In this document: positions 1-8,868 of the stretch, one piece after another | Layout of the letters: each line of letters opens with the position of its first letter | Numbering within the stretch: position 1 is the stretch's first letter | IMG/VR virus record: IMGVR_UViG_3300023284_000304 | Coordinates: 1 to 20,718 of that record | From: a virus | Strand: one strand, 5' to 3' | DNA: 20,718 bases | Program-made: the position numbers and the translations under genes | The notes under the pieces: model-generated | What the model was told of the DNA's origin: nothing | Databases searched by the model: none | The model's input: the letters and a program-made list of their open reading frames with translations, nothing else

Positions 1-93
1 TCTCACTCTGTACAGGTATTCCGTAGTGAAGACTTCGGCGCAACCCGTATGGAAGAAGATAAAGTTGTCGAAATCGCTTGCGTAGAAGTATAG
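1..93 (+). CDS. Probable major capsid protein, C-terminal 30 residues (5' truncated)
   Basis: Frame 1 is open from the first base to a TAG at 91-93. The end of the product includes VQVFRSEDFGATRMEEDK and ends in VEIACVEV. The start lies before the window. It is called a coat protein from position: it directly precedes a small structural-type gene and the tail tubular genes, where T7-like and related podoviruses place the major capsid gene. Only 30 residues are visible, so the family cannot be proven. The next gene starts 10 bases downstream behind a GGAGATAAA ribosome site, so the two are probably co-transcribed. Confidence 0.6.
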   Translation, partial: SHSVQVFRSEDFGATRMEEDKVVEIACVEV

Positions 94-103
94 GAGATAA
101 ATC

Positions 104-607
104 ATGGCTATTGTAAATCTTAACGGCTCACTGATTATGACTGGTTTGGCAGCTGATCCAGTCGTACTTGGCGGTCCTGGTATTGGTAACGGTGCCGTGC
201 GCTCATGGGTTGAGACTGTCGAGGTTGGCGCTGCTGACTCTGACACATCAACTTACTTAGTGGCGCGGCTTCCTTCTAACGCCCGCATCTTAGGTACATC
301 TCGAATCAAGACTGATGATCTGGCTTCGGCTGGCGCACCTACTGTAGATATCGGTGTGTTTAACCGCTCTGGCAAGACCGACATTACTGATGATCCCGAT
401 GCTATCAATGATGGTATTGATGTTGCTACGGTAACGGATGTTGCAGTGATCAAAGACATTTCCAATTATGGTATTCGTCTTTGGGAGCATGTGGCTGGCT
501 TAACTGAAGACCCTGATGTTGATTTAGACATCAAGCTCTCTCTAGTTGATGCCGATGTTAATGTCGGTGGCACAATGACTATCGAGCTTTACTACACGCT
601 CGACTAA
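104..607 (+). CDS. Putative small virion protein (head decoration or completion type)
   Basis: This 167-residue protein is acidic and rich in Gly, Asp, Val and Thr. It has no signal peptide, membrane helix or Cys, and its pattern suggests an all-beta fold. A TAGGAGATAAATC ribosome site precedes the ATG. I do not recognise a named family. Its place between the capsid end and the tail tubular genes, and a composition like phage beta-sandwich structural proteins, suggest a decoration (cement) or other head-associated protein. That role is inferred from synteny only. The gene is followed by a 50-base cluster of hairpins that could reduce read-through from the highly expressed capsid genes. Confidence 0.7.
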   Translation: MAIVNLNGSLIMTGLAADPVVLGGPGIGNGAVRSWVETVEVGAADSDTSTYLVARLPSNARILGTSRIKTDDLASAGAPTVDIGVFNRSGKTDITDDPDAINDGIDVATVTDVAVIKDISNYGIRLWEHVAGLTEDPDVDLDIKLSLVDADVNVGGTMTIELYYTLD

Positions 608-609
608 GG

Positions 610-660
610 TTCTCGGCCCTTCCCGAGGAATGCGGCAACGCATGGGGGCTTCGGCCCCCG
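610..660 (+). terminator. Three tandem hairpins, probable attenuator or mRNA-stabilising element
   Basis: Three hairpins follow one another within about 50 bases after the stop at 607. The first has a CTCGG/CCGAG stem (612-616 with 623-627). The second has an ATGCG/CGCAT stem closed by a GCAA (GNRA) tetraloop (630-643). The third has a GGGGGC/GCCCCC stem closed by a TTCG tetraloop (644-659). Both tetraloops are unusually stable types. The last stem is followed by AATTTAGG rather than a long T-run, so partial termination, RNase blocking or mRNA stabilisation fits better than a full stop. The next gene starts at 676 in the same direction. Confidence 0.6.
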
Positions 661-675
661 AATTTAGGTGATCTT

Positions 676-1233
676 ATGGCTTCAGAAGTTGATATATGTA
701 ATATTGGGTTAGCGGAGATTGGCGAAAATACCATTATCTCGTTAACTGAAGATTCCAAAGCCGGTAGACTCTGTAATCTTATCTTTGATGATACAAGAGA
801 TGCTGTATTAAGAGAGCATCCTTGGAATTTCGCTATTAAGCGTGTTGAACTTGCACTACTTAAGACCACGCCTGAATTTGAATTTGATTTCGAACACCAA
901 TTACCCGCTGATAATTTGCGAGTAATGAAGACGGACGATGATTTAACACCTTTCCGCATAGAAGGTAAAAAACTATTAAGCAATAACGACACAGTGATGA
1001 TTGAGTACATTGCTCGCATTACCGACACCACCCAATTTGATTCTCTTTTCGTGGAAACCTTCGCCGTTCGTATTGGTGCCAAACTGTCCTTGAATCTGTC
1101 TGATAACAATACTTTGACTCAGCTAATGGAGCAGAAGTATAGAGATAGGCTTAAGCAGGCTAAATCAATGGACGGCCAAGAAGGAACGCCGCGTAGTATT
1201 GAGGCTGATACTTGGCTAAATGTGAGGCTTTAA
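676..1233 (+). CDS. Tail tubular protein A-like (T7 gp11-type adaptor/gatekeeper)
   Basis: The 185-residue product is close in length to T7 gp11 (196). The N-terminal region resembles this family: an amphipathic start with NIGLAEIGE, then SKAGRLCNLIFDDTRDAVLR and a HPWNFA motif near residue 50. In T7, gp11 forms the ring joining the portal to the tail nozzle. The ATG follows an AGGTGA ribosome site at 665-670. The gene sits just before the tail tubular protein B-like gene, the classic gp11-gp12 order. The family call rests on recognised motifs plus synteny. Confidence 0.85.
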   Translation: MASEVDICNIGLAEIGENTIISLTEDSKAGRLCNLIFDDTRDAVLREHPWNFAIKRVELALLKTTPEFEFDFEHQLPADNLRVMKTDDDLTPFRIEGKKLLSNNDTVMIEYIARITDTTQFDSLFVETFAVRIGAKLSLNLSDNNTLTQLMEQKYRDRLKQAKSMDGQEGTPRSIEADTWLNVRL

Positions 1234-1236
1234 TCA

Positions 1237-3279
1237 ATGCCTAAAGCTGCATTTATACAAACTAATTTTACTGCTGGGGAATTATCTCCGCGTCTTGAGG
1301 GGCGTGTTGATATTTCTAAATATTTCAACGGTGTTCTCACTCTAAAAAATATGATCATCCACCCTCATGGCGGGACTACTCGCCGTGGCGGAACAAAACA
1401 TATAGCCAATGCTAAAACCGGTACCAAGAAAGTCCGTTTAATTCCTTTCCAGTTCTCCGTAACACAAGCTTACATGCTGGAGTTTGGTGAAAATTACATT
1501 AGATTTTATCGTGATGACCAGCGTATAGGTGGTGGTGGATTTGGTTCTGGGTTCTCTTCTGGGTTCGCTAGCTCCGCTTCTATTGTTGAGGTAACGACCA
1601 CTTATTTAGAGTCGGAGTTATTCGAAATACAGTTCGCGCAAACTGCAGACATTCTTTATATAGTCCATCCAAACCATAAGCCAGCGAAACTATCACGTAC
1701 TGCGGTAGATGTATTCTCTTTGGCTGATGAAGTATTTGTTAATGGTCCTTATCAAGATGTAAATTTAACTCCTAAGACTATCACTCCAAGCGCGGTAACT
1801 GGCACAGTTACTTTGACCGCATCAGGCGGTTTGTTTGCTTCTAGCGATGTGGGCCGAACTGTTAGGATAAATGAAGGTGGTGATTTTGGTTGGGCTGAAA
1901 TTACAATATTCACTTCTGTAACAGTAGTTACTGCATTAGTAAAAGATGATTTTGTCTCAATTAATGCTCGAAACACTTGGAGACTAGGTGCATTTAGTGA
2001 CACAACAGGGTTTCCCTCTACTGTAGCTTTCTTCGAAGATCGGTTAATGTATGCTGCTACAACTTTACAGCCTCAAACAATATGGGGATCACAGTCAAAT
2101 ATTTATAATGACTTCAGCCCTGGAGTCAATGATTCAGACGCGGTGACTTACACGATTGCATCTGATCAAGTCAATGTTATTCGTTGGTTATCTCCTGGCA
2201 AGTCCTTAACTATCGGCACGGTGGGTGGCGAGTTCCTAATGTCGGCCTCTACTAGGGATGAGGCTATTACTCCGGCTAACATCAAGATTATTAGACAATC
2301 CGAATATGGCGGGGCTTATATCATGCCCGTCCGGTCTAATGGCGTAGTCCTGTTTGTTCAAAGGTCTACTAAGAAGATAAGACAATTCATTTATCAATTT
2401 GAATCTGACGCCTATATTGCGCCTGATTTAACGCTTTTATCAGAACATATAACTGACGAAGGCATTATTGAGATGGATTATCAGAGAGAACCTGACTCTA
2501 TAATCTGGAGCATTAGGAAAGACGGCACCCTGCTGGGCATGACGTTTGAAAGAGATCAAGAGGTTGTCGGATGGCATAGGCATGTATTAGGTGGTGTATC
2601 TGATGTATCGGGAACACAGGCCCAGGCTGAGAGTGTAGGCGTTATTCCCAATGGCGGGCGCGATGAAGTATGGATATCTGTCAAACGATTTATCAATGGT
2701 GTTGAAGTAAGGCAGATCGAGGTTATCACAGAAGGCCGCAAATCGGTAAATGCGCTTGATGGTGATGATTTCTTTGTGGATGCTGGCGAGTTATTCAGCG
2801 GAGCGCCTACGCTTCAGATTAGCAACCTCGACCATCTTGAAGGTGAAACAGTGCAGATTCTTGCTGATGGGGCTGTAGTTCCTGATCAAGTTGTTGTTAA
2901 TGGTACTATTACACTAGAAAAAGCGGCGAGCAAAATTAACGCTGGGTTAGGGTATGTGTCTGATGTTGAGACTATGAGGATAGAAGCTGGGTCAGCTAAT
3001 GGATCATCGCAAGGCAAGATTAAACGAATTAACAAAGTTGATTTCAGATTCTTTGAAACACTTGGTGCGAAATTCGGACCTAATGCTAACAATTTAGATA
3101 CAATATTCTTTAGATCAACATCTGATCCAATGGATTCAGCTCCTCCACGTTTTACGGGCGACAAAGAAGAATCATTCCCGTCAGGGTTTGAAACTGAAGG
3201 ACGTATATTTATTAGGCAAGACCAACCTTTACCAATGACTATTCTGGCAATAATGCCTAGAGTGAGGACTAACGACTAA
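1237..3279 (+). CDS. Tail tubular protein B-like (T7 gp12-type nozzle/stabilisation protein)
   Basis: This 680-residue protein has the family's signature N-terminus. Around residues 9-50 it carries FTAGELSPRLEGR, then KYFNG, then an HPHGGTTRRGGTKHI block, matching the GELSPR...GG..RR.GT pattern of podoviral nozzle and stabilisation proteins. T7 gp12 is 794 residues. The protein should form the tail nozzle through which DNA leaves. It starts 3 bases after the previous stop, using TGAGG (1223-1227) inside the end of the upstream gene as ribosome site. Its TAA shares a base with the next ATG (TAATG), so translation is probably coupled. A Gly/Phe/Ser-rich loop lies near residues 98-113. Confidence 0.88.
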   Translation: MPKAAFIQTNFTAGELSPRLEGRVDISKYFNGVLTLKNMIIHPHGGTTRRGGTKHIANAKTGTKKVRLIPFQFSVTQAYMLEFGENYIRFYRDDQRIGGGGFGSGFSSGFASSASIVEVTTTYLESELFEIQFAQTADILYIVHPNHKPAKLSRTAVDVFSLADEVFVNGPYQDVNLTPKTITPSAVTGTVTLTASGGLFASSDVGRTVRINEGGDFGWAEITIFTSVTVVTALVKDDFVSINARNTWRLGAFSDTTGFPSTVAFFEDRLMYAATTLQPQTIWGSQSNIYNDFSPGVNDSDAVTYTIASDQVNVIRWLSPGKSLTIGTVGGEFLMSASTRDEAITPANIKIIRQSEYGGAYIMPVRSNGVVLFVQRSTKKIRQFIYQFESDAYIAPDLTLLSEHITDEGIIEMDYQREPDSIIWSIRKDGTLLGMTFERDQEVVGWHRHVLGGVSDVSGTQAQAESVGVIPNGGRDEVWISVKRFINGVEVRQIEVITEGRKSVNALDGDDFFVDAGELFSGAPTLQISNLDHLEGETVQILADGAVVPDQVVVNGTITLEKAASKINAGLGYVSDVETMRIEAGSANGSSQGKIKRINKVDFRFFETLGAKFGPNANNLDTIFFRSTSDPMDSAPPRFTGDKEESFPSGFETEGRIFIRQDQPLPMTILAIMPRVRTND

Positions 3280-3761
3280 TGTGTACAGGATTAGAGCCTT
3301 TATTGTTCGGAACAGCAGCCACGGGCACAGCAGCGGCCACTGGGGGCCTGTTAGGAACTGCGGGAGCCTTTGGTGCCACTCAGGCAGCTTTAACTGCTGG
3401 TACGGCGTTAACGGCTGTTAGTGGAATATCTGGAGCCAGAACTCAAAGCAAGGTACTTGAAAGAGAAGCTGAGCTTGGCAGACGCGAAGCACAATTTGAA
3501 GAGGCACGATTAAGAGAAGGCGCTGAAGCATTAAGAGGCAGACAGCGAGTAGCAGCGGCTAAGGCTGGTGTTGCTCCATCCGGTAGTGTTTTAGAAGTCA
3601 TGCGTAAATCTGCTGAAGAAGCTGAACTTGAAGCATTAAATATTCAATTTGGTGCTGAAGCAGGTACGCAAGCTAGATTATTTGAAGCTCGACAGATCAC
3701 AGGAGCGGCTCCTGTTCGAGCTGCAGGCACACTATTAACTGGCTTTGGAGCGCGTAGATAA
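3279..3761 (+). CDS. Internal virion protein, T7 gp14-like position
   Basis: The 160-residue protein begins MCTGLEP, recalling the Met-Cys start of T7 gp14 (196 residues). A long Ala/Gly-rich hydrophobic stretch at about residues 8-50 is suited to membrane insertion. A charged helical segment (about 57-100, RQ/E/A-rich) follows, then a SGSVLEVM motif. In T7, gp14 is ejected first and forms a pore in the outer membrane. The gene overlaps its neighbours by one base on both sides (TAATG), lies directly after the nozzle gene and precedes the two large internal proteins, which supports the gp14 role. The similarity is structural and positional, not proven homology. Confidence 0.75.
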   Translation: MCTGLEPLLFGTAATGTAAATGGLLGTAGAFGATQAALTAGTALTAVSGISGARTQSKVLEREAELGRREAQFEEARLREGAEALRGRQRVAAAKAGVAPSGSVLEVMRKSAEEAELEALNIQFGAEAGTQARLFEARQITGAAPVRAAGTLLTGFGARR

Positions 3762-5782
3762 TGCCAGAAATACCACAGTTCCGAGCAGGCGCACAACTAA
3801 GAACAGGCGCGGCACGTATCAGCCCTGCAGCTGCTGGTGCTGTAGCTGAAGCCGTTGGCGGATTAGGACAAGTAATTTCCAGGCAGGCTGGAGCTGCAAT
3901 TCAACGGCAGAGAGATGCTGATGACGCAGCGTTTGTCACTGAGAGAACCAATAAGCTTTTACGCCAAGAGACTGAATTATTAGCCGAAGCTGAAACAACA
4001 GGCTCAGATGTTGATCTAGAAAATCTTCAGCCAAATTATCAATCAAGAGTTGAGGCTCTTTCTGGAGGCGCGCCAAGTCCTGAAGCGTTAGCTGAATTTA
4101 ATCTACAGGCTGATAACGCATTTACTCGCAAATTCTTTCCTAGTTATTCAAGGCATCAATCAGGGTTGAACGTACAGAAGCGTGTTAGCTCCACTACTAC
4201 GGCATTGGATGATATCTCATCTGAAGTGTTAACGGGTCGCACAGCTGTTCCTGAAGCCGTAGCGCGAATGAATGCGGCTATTACTGGCCTTCAAGAGACA
4301 GCAGGCGGTGTTGTTGATATAGACAAGTTAAGACAGAGAGGATTGAGCAGCATTGGTGTGAACGCTATTACAGCTAAAATAAATAGTGGGTTAGGACAAG
4401 AAGTAATAGATGAAATTCAGGAAGGCAAATGGGATCAATTCACAACCACCAGTGAGTTAAGCGCATTGCAGCGACAAGCTATTAAAGCTGTCTCTGAGGC
4501 AGAGTCAAGGCAACAAGCACAAACAGATAGTAAAAATGCCGTTATCGCTTCAGATTTAGAAATTAATATTTTCCGTAATGAGGCAACTTACAGAGATGTA
4601 GATAATGCTATGGATGCGGGAATTATTACTCCTTCAAAAAGAACCCAGTTATATAAGCAACTAGATAATAATGCGGAAGAGGCGGCCAAGGCGGCAAACA
4701 ATCTGACAAGGGTGCAGACTTCTATCTTTATGGGAATTCCGCTTGACCCAACATCTAAAGAAGATCGTGAAGGCGTTGAACAGATGTGGCAATCAGTATT
4801 GCCTGATATTGATACGCAAGATCCCAATGCATTTGCAAACTTTGCTGTGTCATTCATCCAAAGCACAGGAATTTTACCGCAATCATTAAAGGGATCATTG
4901 TCTGCGTTCTCTCGATCAGGAAATCCACAGCAAGCATCACAAGCTGCCGACATTATTGGACGTATGCAAGATGTTAATAGCCCTGCGTTGAATGATTTAA
5001 CCAGAGAATCTTACGCGTTCGGATTATCTGTACAGTCCTTAGTTCTCGGAGGCGTAGACCCAACAAGAGCCGTTGAGATTGCTAGAGAGAACGCCTTTGG
5101 CCAAACAGCCCAGGATAAACGAACTACTAGCCTCATCTTAAAAGGCGCATCTTCTGAGAACGTATTATTTTTGAATGATAAGCTTGATGAATTTGATCCA
5201 GGTATTTTCTCTGCTCAACCAGAAATAACGCCTGTTATGCAAGCGGAGTTTGAAGTATTGCTAGGTGAGATGGTTCCTTTCACTAATGGCAATATAGATC
5301 AGGCTCGGTTGATGGCTTGGACTTCTATGAGGAATGTGTGGGGAGCGACTACTGTCAACGGGGGTATCCAGGTGATGAAATATGCGCCAGAAGCTATTTA
5401 TGGTAAAGGCGGGAATACTGAGTGGATAGCAACCCAGTTTAATGATGAGATGGCTGCAGCGGGAGCAGACCCTGAGACTACCTTTATTGCAGTCGATACT
5501 AATACGGCTCGAACCGATCAGCCATCCTATCCGGTATTTATTACGAGAAAGGACGGCATGGTAGCCCCTATGCTGGACGATAATAATATTCCTCTGAGAT
5601 GGAAGCCAGAATTTAGCTCAAGCTCAGCATACCAGGAGCTTAAAAAAGAACAAGATGAGAGAATCAATCGCGCTAAGTTTAAACGTGGGCTTCAGGATGT
5701 GGCGGTTAAAAGAAGACAGGAAAGACATGTTAGGATGGAAAGAGAATTGGAAGCAATCGCTAAGGCTAGGGAAGAACAATAA
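3761..5782 (+). CDS. Internal virion protein, T7 gp15-like position
   Basis: This 673-residue protein is close in length to T7 gp15 (747), and its gene sits between those of the gp14-like and gp16-like proteins. It has an Ala/Gly-rich N-terminus (MPEIPQFRAGAQ), a predominantly helical Gln/Ala/Glu-rich body and a strongly charged C-terminal helix from about residue 620 (Lys/Arg/Glu repeats). There is no signal peptide. In T7, gp15 lines the periplasmic part of the ejection channel. I see no enzymatic motif, including no lytic transglycosylase signature. One-base overlaps (TAATG) with both neighbours suggest coupled synthesis in fixed ratio. Confidence 0.75.
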   Translation: MPEIPQFRAGAQLRTGAARISPAAAGAVAEAVGGLGQVISRQAGAAIQRQRDADDAAFVTERTNKLLRQETELLAEAETTGSDVDLENLQPNYQSRVEALSGGAPSPEALAEFNLQADNAFTRKFFPSYSRHQSGLNVQKRVSSTTTALDDISSEVLTGRTAVPEAVARMNAAITGLQETAGGVVDIDKLRQRGLSSIGVNAITAKINSGLGQEVIDEIQEGKWDQFTTTSELSALQRQAIKAVSEAESRQQAQTDSKNAVIASDLEINIFRNEATYRDVDNAMDAGIITPSKRTQLYKQLDNNAEEAAKAANNLTRVQTSIFMGIPLDPTSKEDREGVEQMWQSVLPDIDTQDPNAFANFAVSFIQSTGILPQSLKGSLSAFSRSGNPQQASQAADIIGRMQDVNSPALNDLTRESYAFGLSVQSLVLGGVDPTRAVEIARENAFGQTAQDKRTTSLILKGASSENVLFLNDKLDEFDPGIFSAQPEITPVMQAEFEVLLGEMVPFTNGNIDQARLMAWTSMRNVWGATTVNGGIQVMKYAPEAIYGKGGNTEWIATQFNDEMAAAGADPETTFIAVDTNTARTDQPSYPVFITRKDGMVAPMLDDNNIPLRWKPEFSSSSAYQELKKEQDERINRAKFKRGLQDVAVKRRQERHVRMERELEAIAKAREEQ

Positions 5783-8700
5783 TGCCTATTATTAAAGAAA
5801 CCGGCAAAGTCCAGGAAGTTCAGCGAATAGCTCAAGATCAGCCTATTGAGGTGCCTGATGCCTCGGAAGCTTTCGGGGCTGCGTTTCGTGTTGAGAACTC
5901 TTTGGTATCAGCAGCGGCCAATGGATTTGGATTTGGTCCTACGTTCGAGGCGCAAGAGGGATATGATCCTTACATAGAGAAAGATGATGGCTCATTAGAT
6001 ATTGATGGGTATGAGATGTTTGCAGAGTCATTTGTTGAATCCCGTTCTGCTGCTGAAACTAGCTGGATTAAAACAGGTTTAGATCGAGAACTTGAAGATA
6101 GAAAGACAACAGCAGCCGCTGGGGGTATTGGAGTAGCCGCACAGTTTGTAGCTGCAGGTTTAGATCCTTTATTTCTGATTCCTTTTTCAAAACCTATTCA
6201 GACCGCGAGACTCACTAGGGCGGGCAGTATTGGTACATTTGCTGCTGTTGGTGGCGTATCTGAATTAGTTGCTGAAATGGCTAAACATCAAAGTCAACAA
6301 GTAAGAACGGTTGACGAATCGGCTATTAATATAGGAGGTGCTGCTTTCTTATCTGGCATTATTGGAGGATTTGCAGTGGGTTTCAGTCGTACAGAGATTG
6401 ACTCTCTATCAGGACGAGTGGATGAAATTACTGATCCAAATATTGATGCAGCCGATCTTAAAGACCCTATCACTGACGGCTCAGGGTTATCTGTAGGCGC
6501 AGCAAAAGTTAGAGAAATCACATTAGAAGAAGAAACTTTGGTCTCTGCTGCGGGATTAGAGAAGCTTCCTTTGAGTCCTTTGGCGCGAGTTTTAAATTCT
6601 CCCTCCTTATCTGCCAGAACAACTATGGAAATCCTGGCTGAAAACCCTATGCTGTTTAAGAAGAATCTTTCAGGCATAGCAACAGGGCCGATAGGCGGCA
6701 GTGTAGAAACACGAAACAAAGGATGGGATGCGGGATTAGCTACGGTATTGGTTGATCTTGATAAATCATATCTTGCTTATCGTGGTGTCAAATCAAAAGC
6801 AGGCGCGATGGTTGACACGATGCTGGGAGGACGAAAAGGGAAGTTATCTTTTGATGATTTCAGAACTGAAGTCGGTAAAGCTATGTTTCGGGGTGATAAG
6901 AGTGAAATCCCAGAGGTCACTCAATCCGCACAAAGTATGCGTAAAAATTTATTTGATCCTTTAAAGAACGAGGCTATTAAATTAAAAATGCTTCCTGCTG
7001 ATGTTGATGTATCCACAGCTACCTCATATCTTATGCGTTTATATAATACACAAAAGATAATTGCGGAACGTGGCGCATGGGATAAGAAGCTTTTTGATTG
7101 GCTTGGTGTGATGAGGCGATCAAACGCTCAAAGACTTGACAAACTAAAAGAAGAGTTAGTGTTGGCACGTAAAGCTGAAAAAGTTGACGAAAAAGCTATT
7201 TCGACTTTACAAAAGAAAATCTCTTCGGCTGCTGGCCTAGGGGGAGCTTCAGATATAGAACTACAAGATATCGTTAATCAAATCACTGATCAAATAATTG
7301 GCAATAGTGCAGGGCGTGGAATGTATGAAGCAATTCCTCTAACACGCGGCCCATTAAAAGAAAGAACATTAAATATTCCAGACGAACAAATCAAAGAATT
7401 CCTAGAACTCGATATTGATCTAGTTGCAAGACAATATAAGCGCACTATGGCCATTGATATTGAGCTTACTAGGGCTTTTGGTCGGGCAGATATGCTTGAT
7501 GAGTTTGACGCTTTGAAGGCTGATTATGCAAAATTAAGAGAATCAGCAAAAAAGAAAGGCGATACCAAAACATTAAGAGAGCTAGATAAAAAAGAACGCC
7601 AAGACATAATCGACCTAGAAGCTGTCCGAGATAGATTGCGTGGTACATTCAGGACACCAGATAATCCAGATTCTTTTTTTATTCGTGCTGGTCGAGTACT
7701 GAGAGATGCTAATTTTGTTCGTATGTTAGGTGGTATGACTTTATCAGCTATTCCTGATATGTCACGACTAATAGCAGTTAATGGGTTAAAGCCTGTAGGA
7801 CGATCTCTGAAGGCATTAATAACTTCCCCTGCTGCTGTGAAGATGTCCAGAGAAGAAGCCAAGCGCGCAGCGGTAGGACTTGATATGGTTTTGAATAGCC
7901 GCGCCTCTTCGCTTGCCGAATTAACTGATATCTATGCAAGCACTACAAGATTTGAGAGAGGACTTCGCGGGTTATCTGACGGGTTTTCAAAAATAACGTT
8001 AATGGCCCCGTGGAATGCCTCAATGAAGCAATTCAGCGGGGTTATTACTGCTGATCGGATATTGGCCGAATCTATCAACCTAACAAGAGGCAAAGCTACA
8101 AAATCTGCGATTACACGATTAGCTGCTTCAGGTATAGATAAAGAACTTGCGGAACGTATAGCGGGGCAATTTAAAAAGCACGGTGATAAGGGAGATATTA
8201 ACTTATCAAAGGCGCATCTTTGGGAAGATGTAGAAGCAATGCAGGCTTTTAGGGCTGCTGTATTGAAAGATGTGGATCGCGCCATTATTACCCCTGGAGT
8301 AGCGGAGAAACCTTTATGGACTTCCTCTGAAACCGGGAAACTGATATTTCAATTTAAAACTTTTGCAGCAGCTTCTCATGCCAAAATATTGGTAACAGAC
8401 TTACAATATAGAGATGCAGCGGCTTTAAACGGATTTTTAATGGCGGTTGCTCTAGGAGGCGCTGCTTACGGGGCTAAACAATTGGTTGCCGGGCGTGAAT
8501 TATCGAGCGATCCTGAGAAGCTTATAGTCGAATCGTTGGATAGATCAGGGGCTTTTGGTTATTTTTGGGATGTAAACAATATACTGGAAAAAGTAACGCG
8601 TGGGACAGTTGGCGTTAATGCCGCTATTGGACAAGCACCTATGAGCAGGTATGCAACGAGAAACGTTACAGGGGCGTTATTGGGGCCATCGCTAGGCACT

Positions 8701-8868
8701 GTACAAGATTTATCTCAAGTAATCGGCGCAGTTAGTACGGGCGATTTATCTAAATCCGACATAAGAGCAATGAGAAAAATGTTACCATATCAGAACTTAT
8801 TTTATATGCGCCAGTTATTAAACCAGCTTGAAGAAAAAGCAGCCGAAAAAGTGGGAGCCAATCAATGA
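5782..8868 (+). CDS. Large internal virion protein, T7 gp16-like position, no visible transglycosylase domain
   Basis: The 1028-residue protein is the largest in the window and the third of the gp14-15-16 set (T7 gp16 is 1318). Hydrophobic Gly/Ala-rich segments lie near residues 111-134, 149-160 and 183-200, with another near the C-terminus (MAVALGGAAYGA). A charged coiled-coil-like stretch lies around residues 450-480. T7 gp16 spans the inner membrane and carries an N-terminal soluble lytic transglycosylase domain. I do not see that domain's ES...A.S.GA.GLMQ-type motif here, which fits the shorter length. The TGA overlaps the fibre gene's ATG (ATGA). Confidence 0.75.
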   Translation: MPIIKETGKVQEVQRIAQDQPIEVPDASEAFGAAFRVENSLVSAAANGFGFGPTFEAQEGYDPYIEKDDGSLDIDGYEMFAESFVESRSAAETSWIKTGLDRELEDRKTTAAAGGIGVAAQFVAAGLDPLFLIPFSKPIQTARLTRAGSIGTFAAVGGVSELVAEMAKHQSQQVRTVDESAINIGGAAFLSGIIGGFAVGFSRTEIDSLSGRVDEITDPNIDAADLKDPITDGSGLSVGAAKVREITLEEETLVSAAGLEKLPLSPLARVLNSPSLSARTTMEILAENPMLFKKNLSGIATGPIGGSVETRNKGWDAGLATVLVDLDKSYLAYRGVKSKAGAMVDTMLGGRKGKLSFDDFRTEVGKAMFRGDKSEIPEVTQSAQSMRKNLFDPLKNEAIKLKMLPADVDVSTATSYLMRLYNTQKIIAERGAWDKKLFDWLGVMRRSNAQRLDKLKEELVLARKAEKVDEKAISTLQKKISSAAGLGGASDIELQDIVNQITDQIIGNSAGRGMYEAIPLTRGPLKERTLNIPDEQIKEFLELDIDLVARQYKRTMAIDIELTRAFGRADMLDEFDALKADYAKLRESAKKKGDTKTLRELDKKERQDIIDLEAVRDRLRGTFRTPDNPDSFFIRAGRVLRDANFVRMLGGMTLSAIPDMSRLIAVNGLKPVGRSLKALITSPAAVKMSREEAKRAAVGLDMVLNSRASSLAELTDIYASTTRFERGLRGLSDGFSKITLMAPWNASMKQFSGVITADRILAESINLTRGKATKSAITRLAASGIDKELAERIAGQFKKHGDKGDINLSKAHLWEDVEAMQAFRAAVLKDVDRAIITPGVAEKPLWTSSETGKLIFQFKTFAAASHAKILVTDLQYRDAAALNGFLMAVALGGAAYGAKQLVAGRELSSDPEKLIVESLDRSGAFGYFWDVNNILEKVTRGTVGVNAAIGQAPMSRYATRNVTGALLGPSLGTVQDLSQVIGAVSTGDLSKSDIRAMRKMLPYQNLFYMRQLLNQLEEKAAEKVGANQ

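Noticed and set aside
579-1109. Long leftward open frame opposite the tail tubular protein A-like gene
   Set aside because: It is antisense to a gene with family motifs and a ribosome site, has no ribosome site of its own, and its product is a low-complexity Ser/Leu-rich shadow.
6752-6964. Rightward alternative frame within the gp16-like gene
   Set aside because: It lacks a ribosome site, and the enclosing 1028-residue frame is continuous and syntenic.
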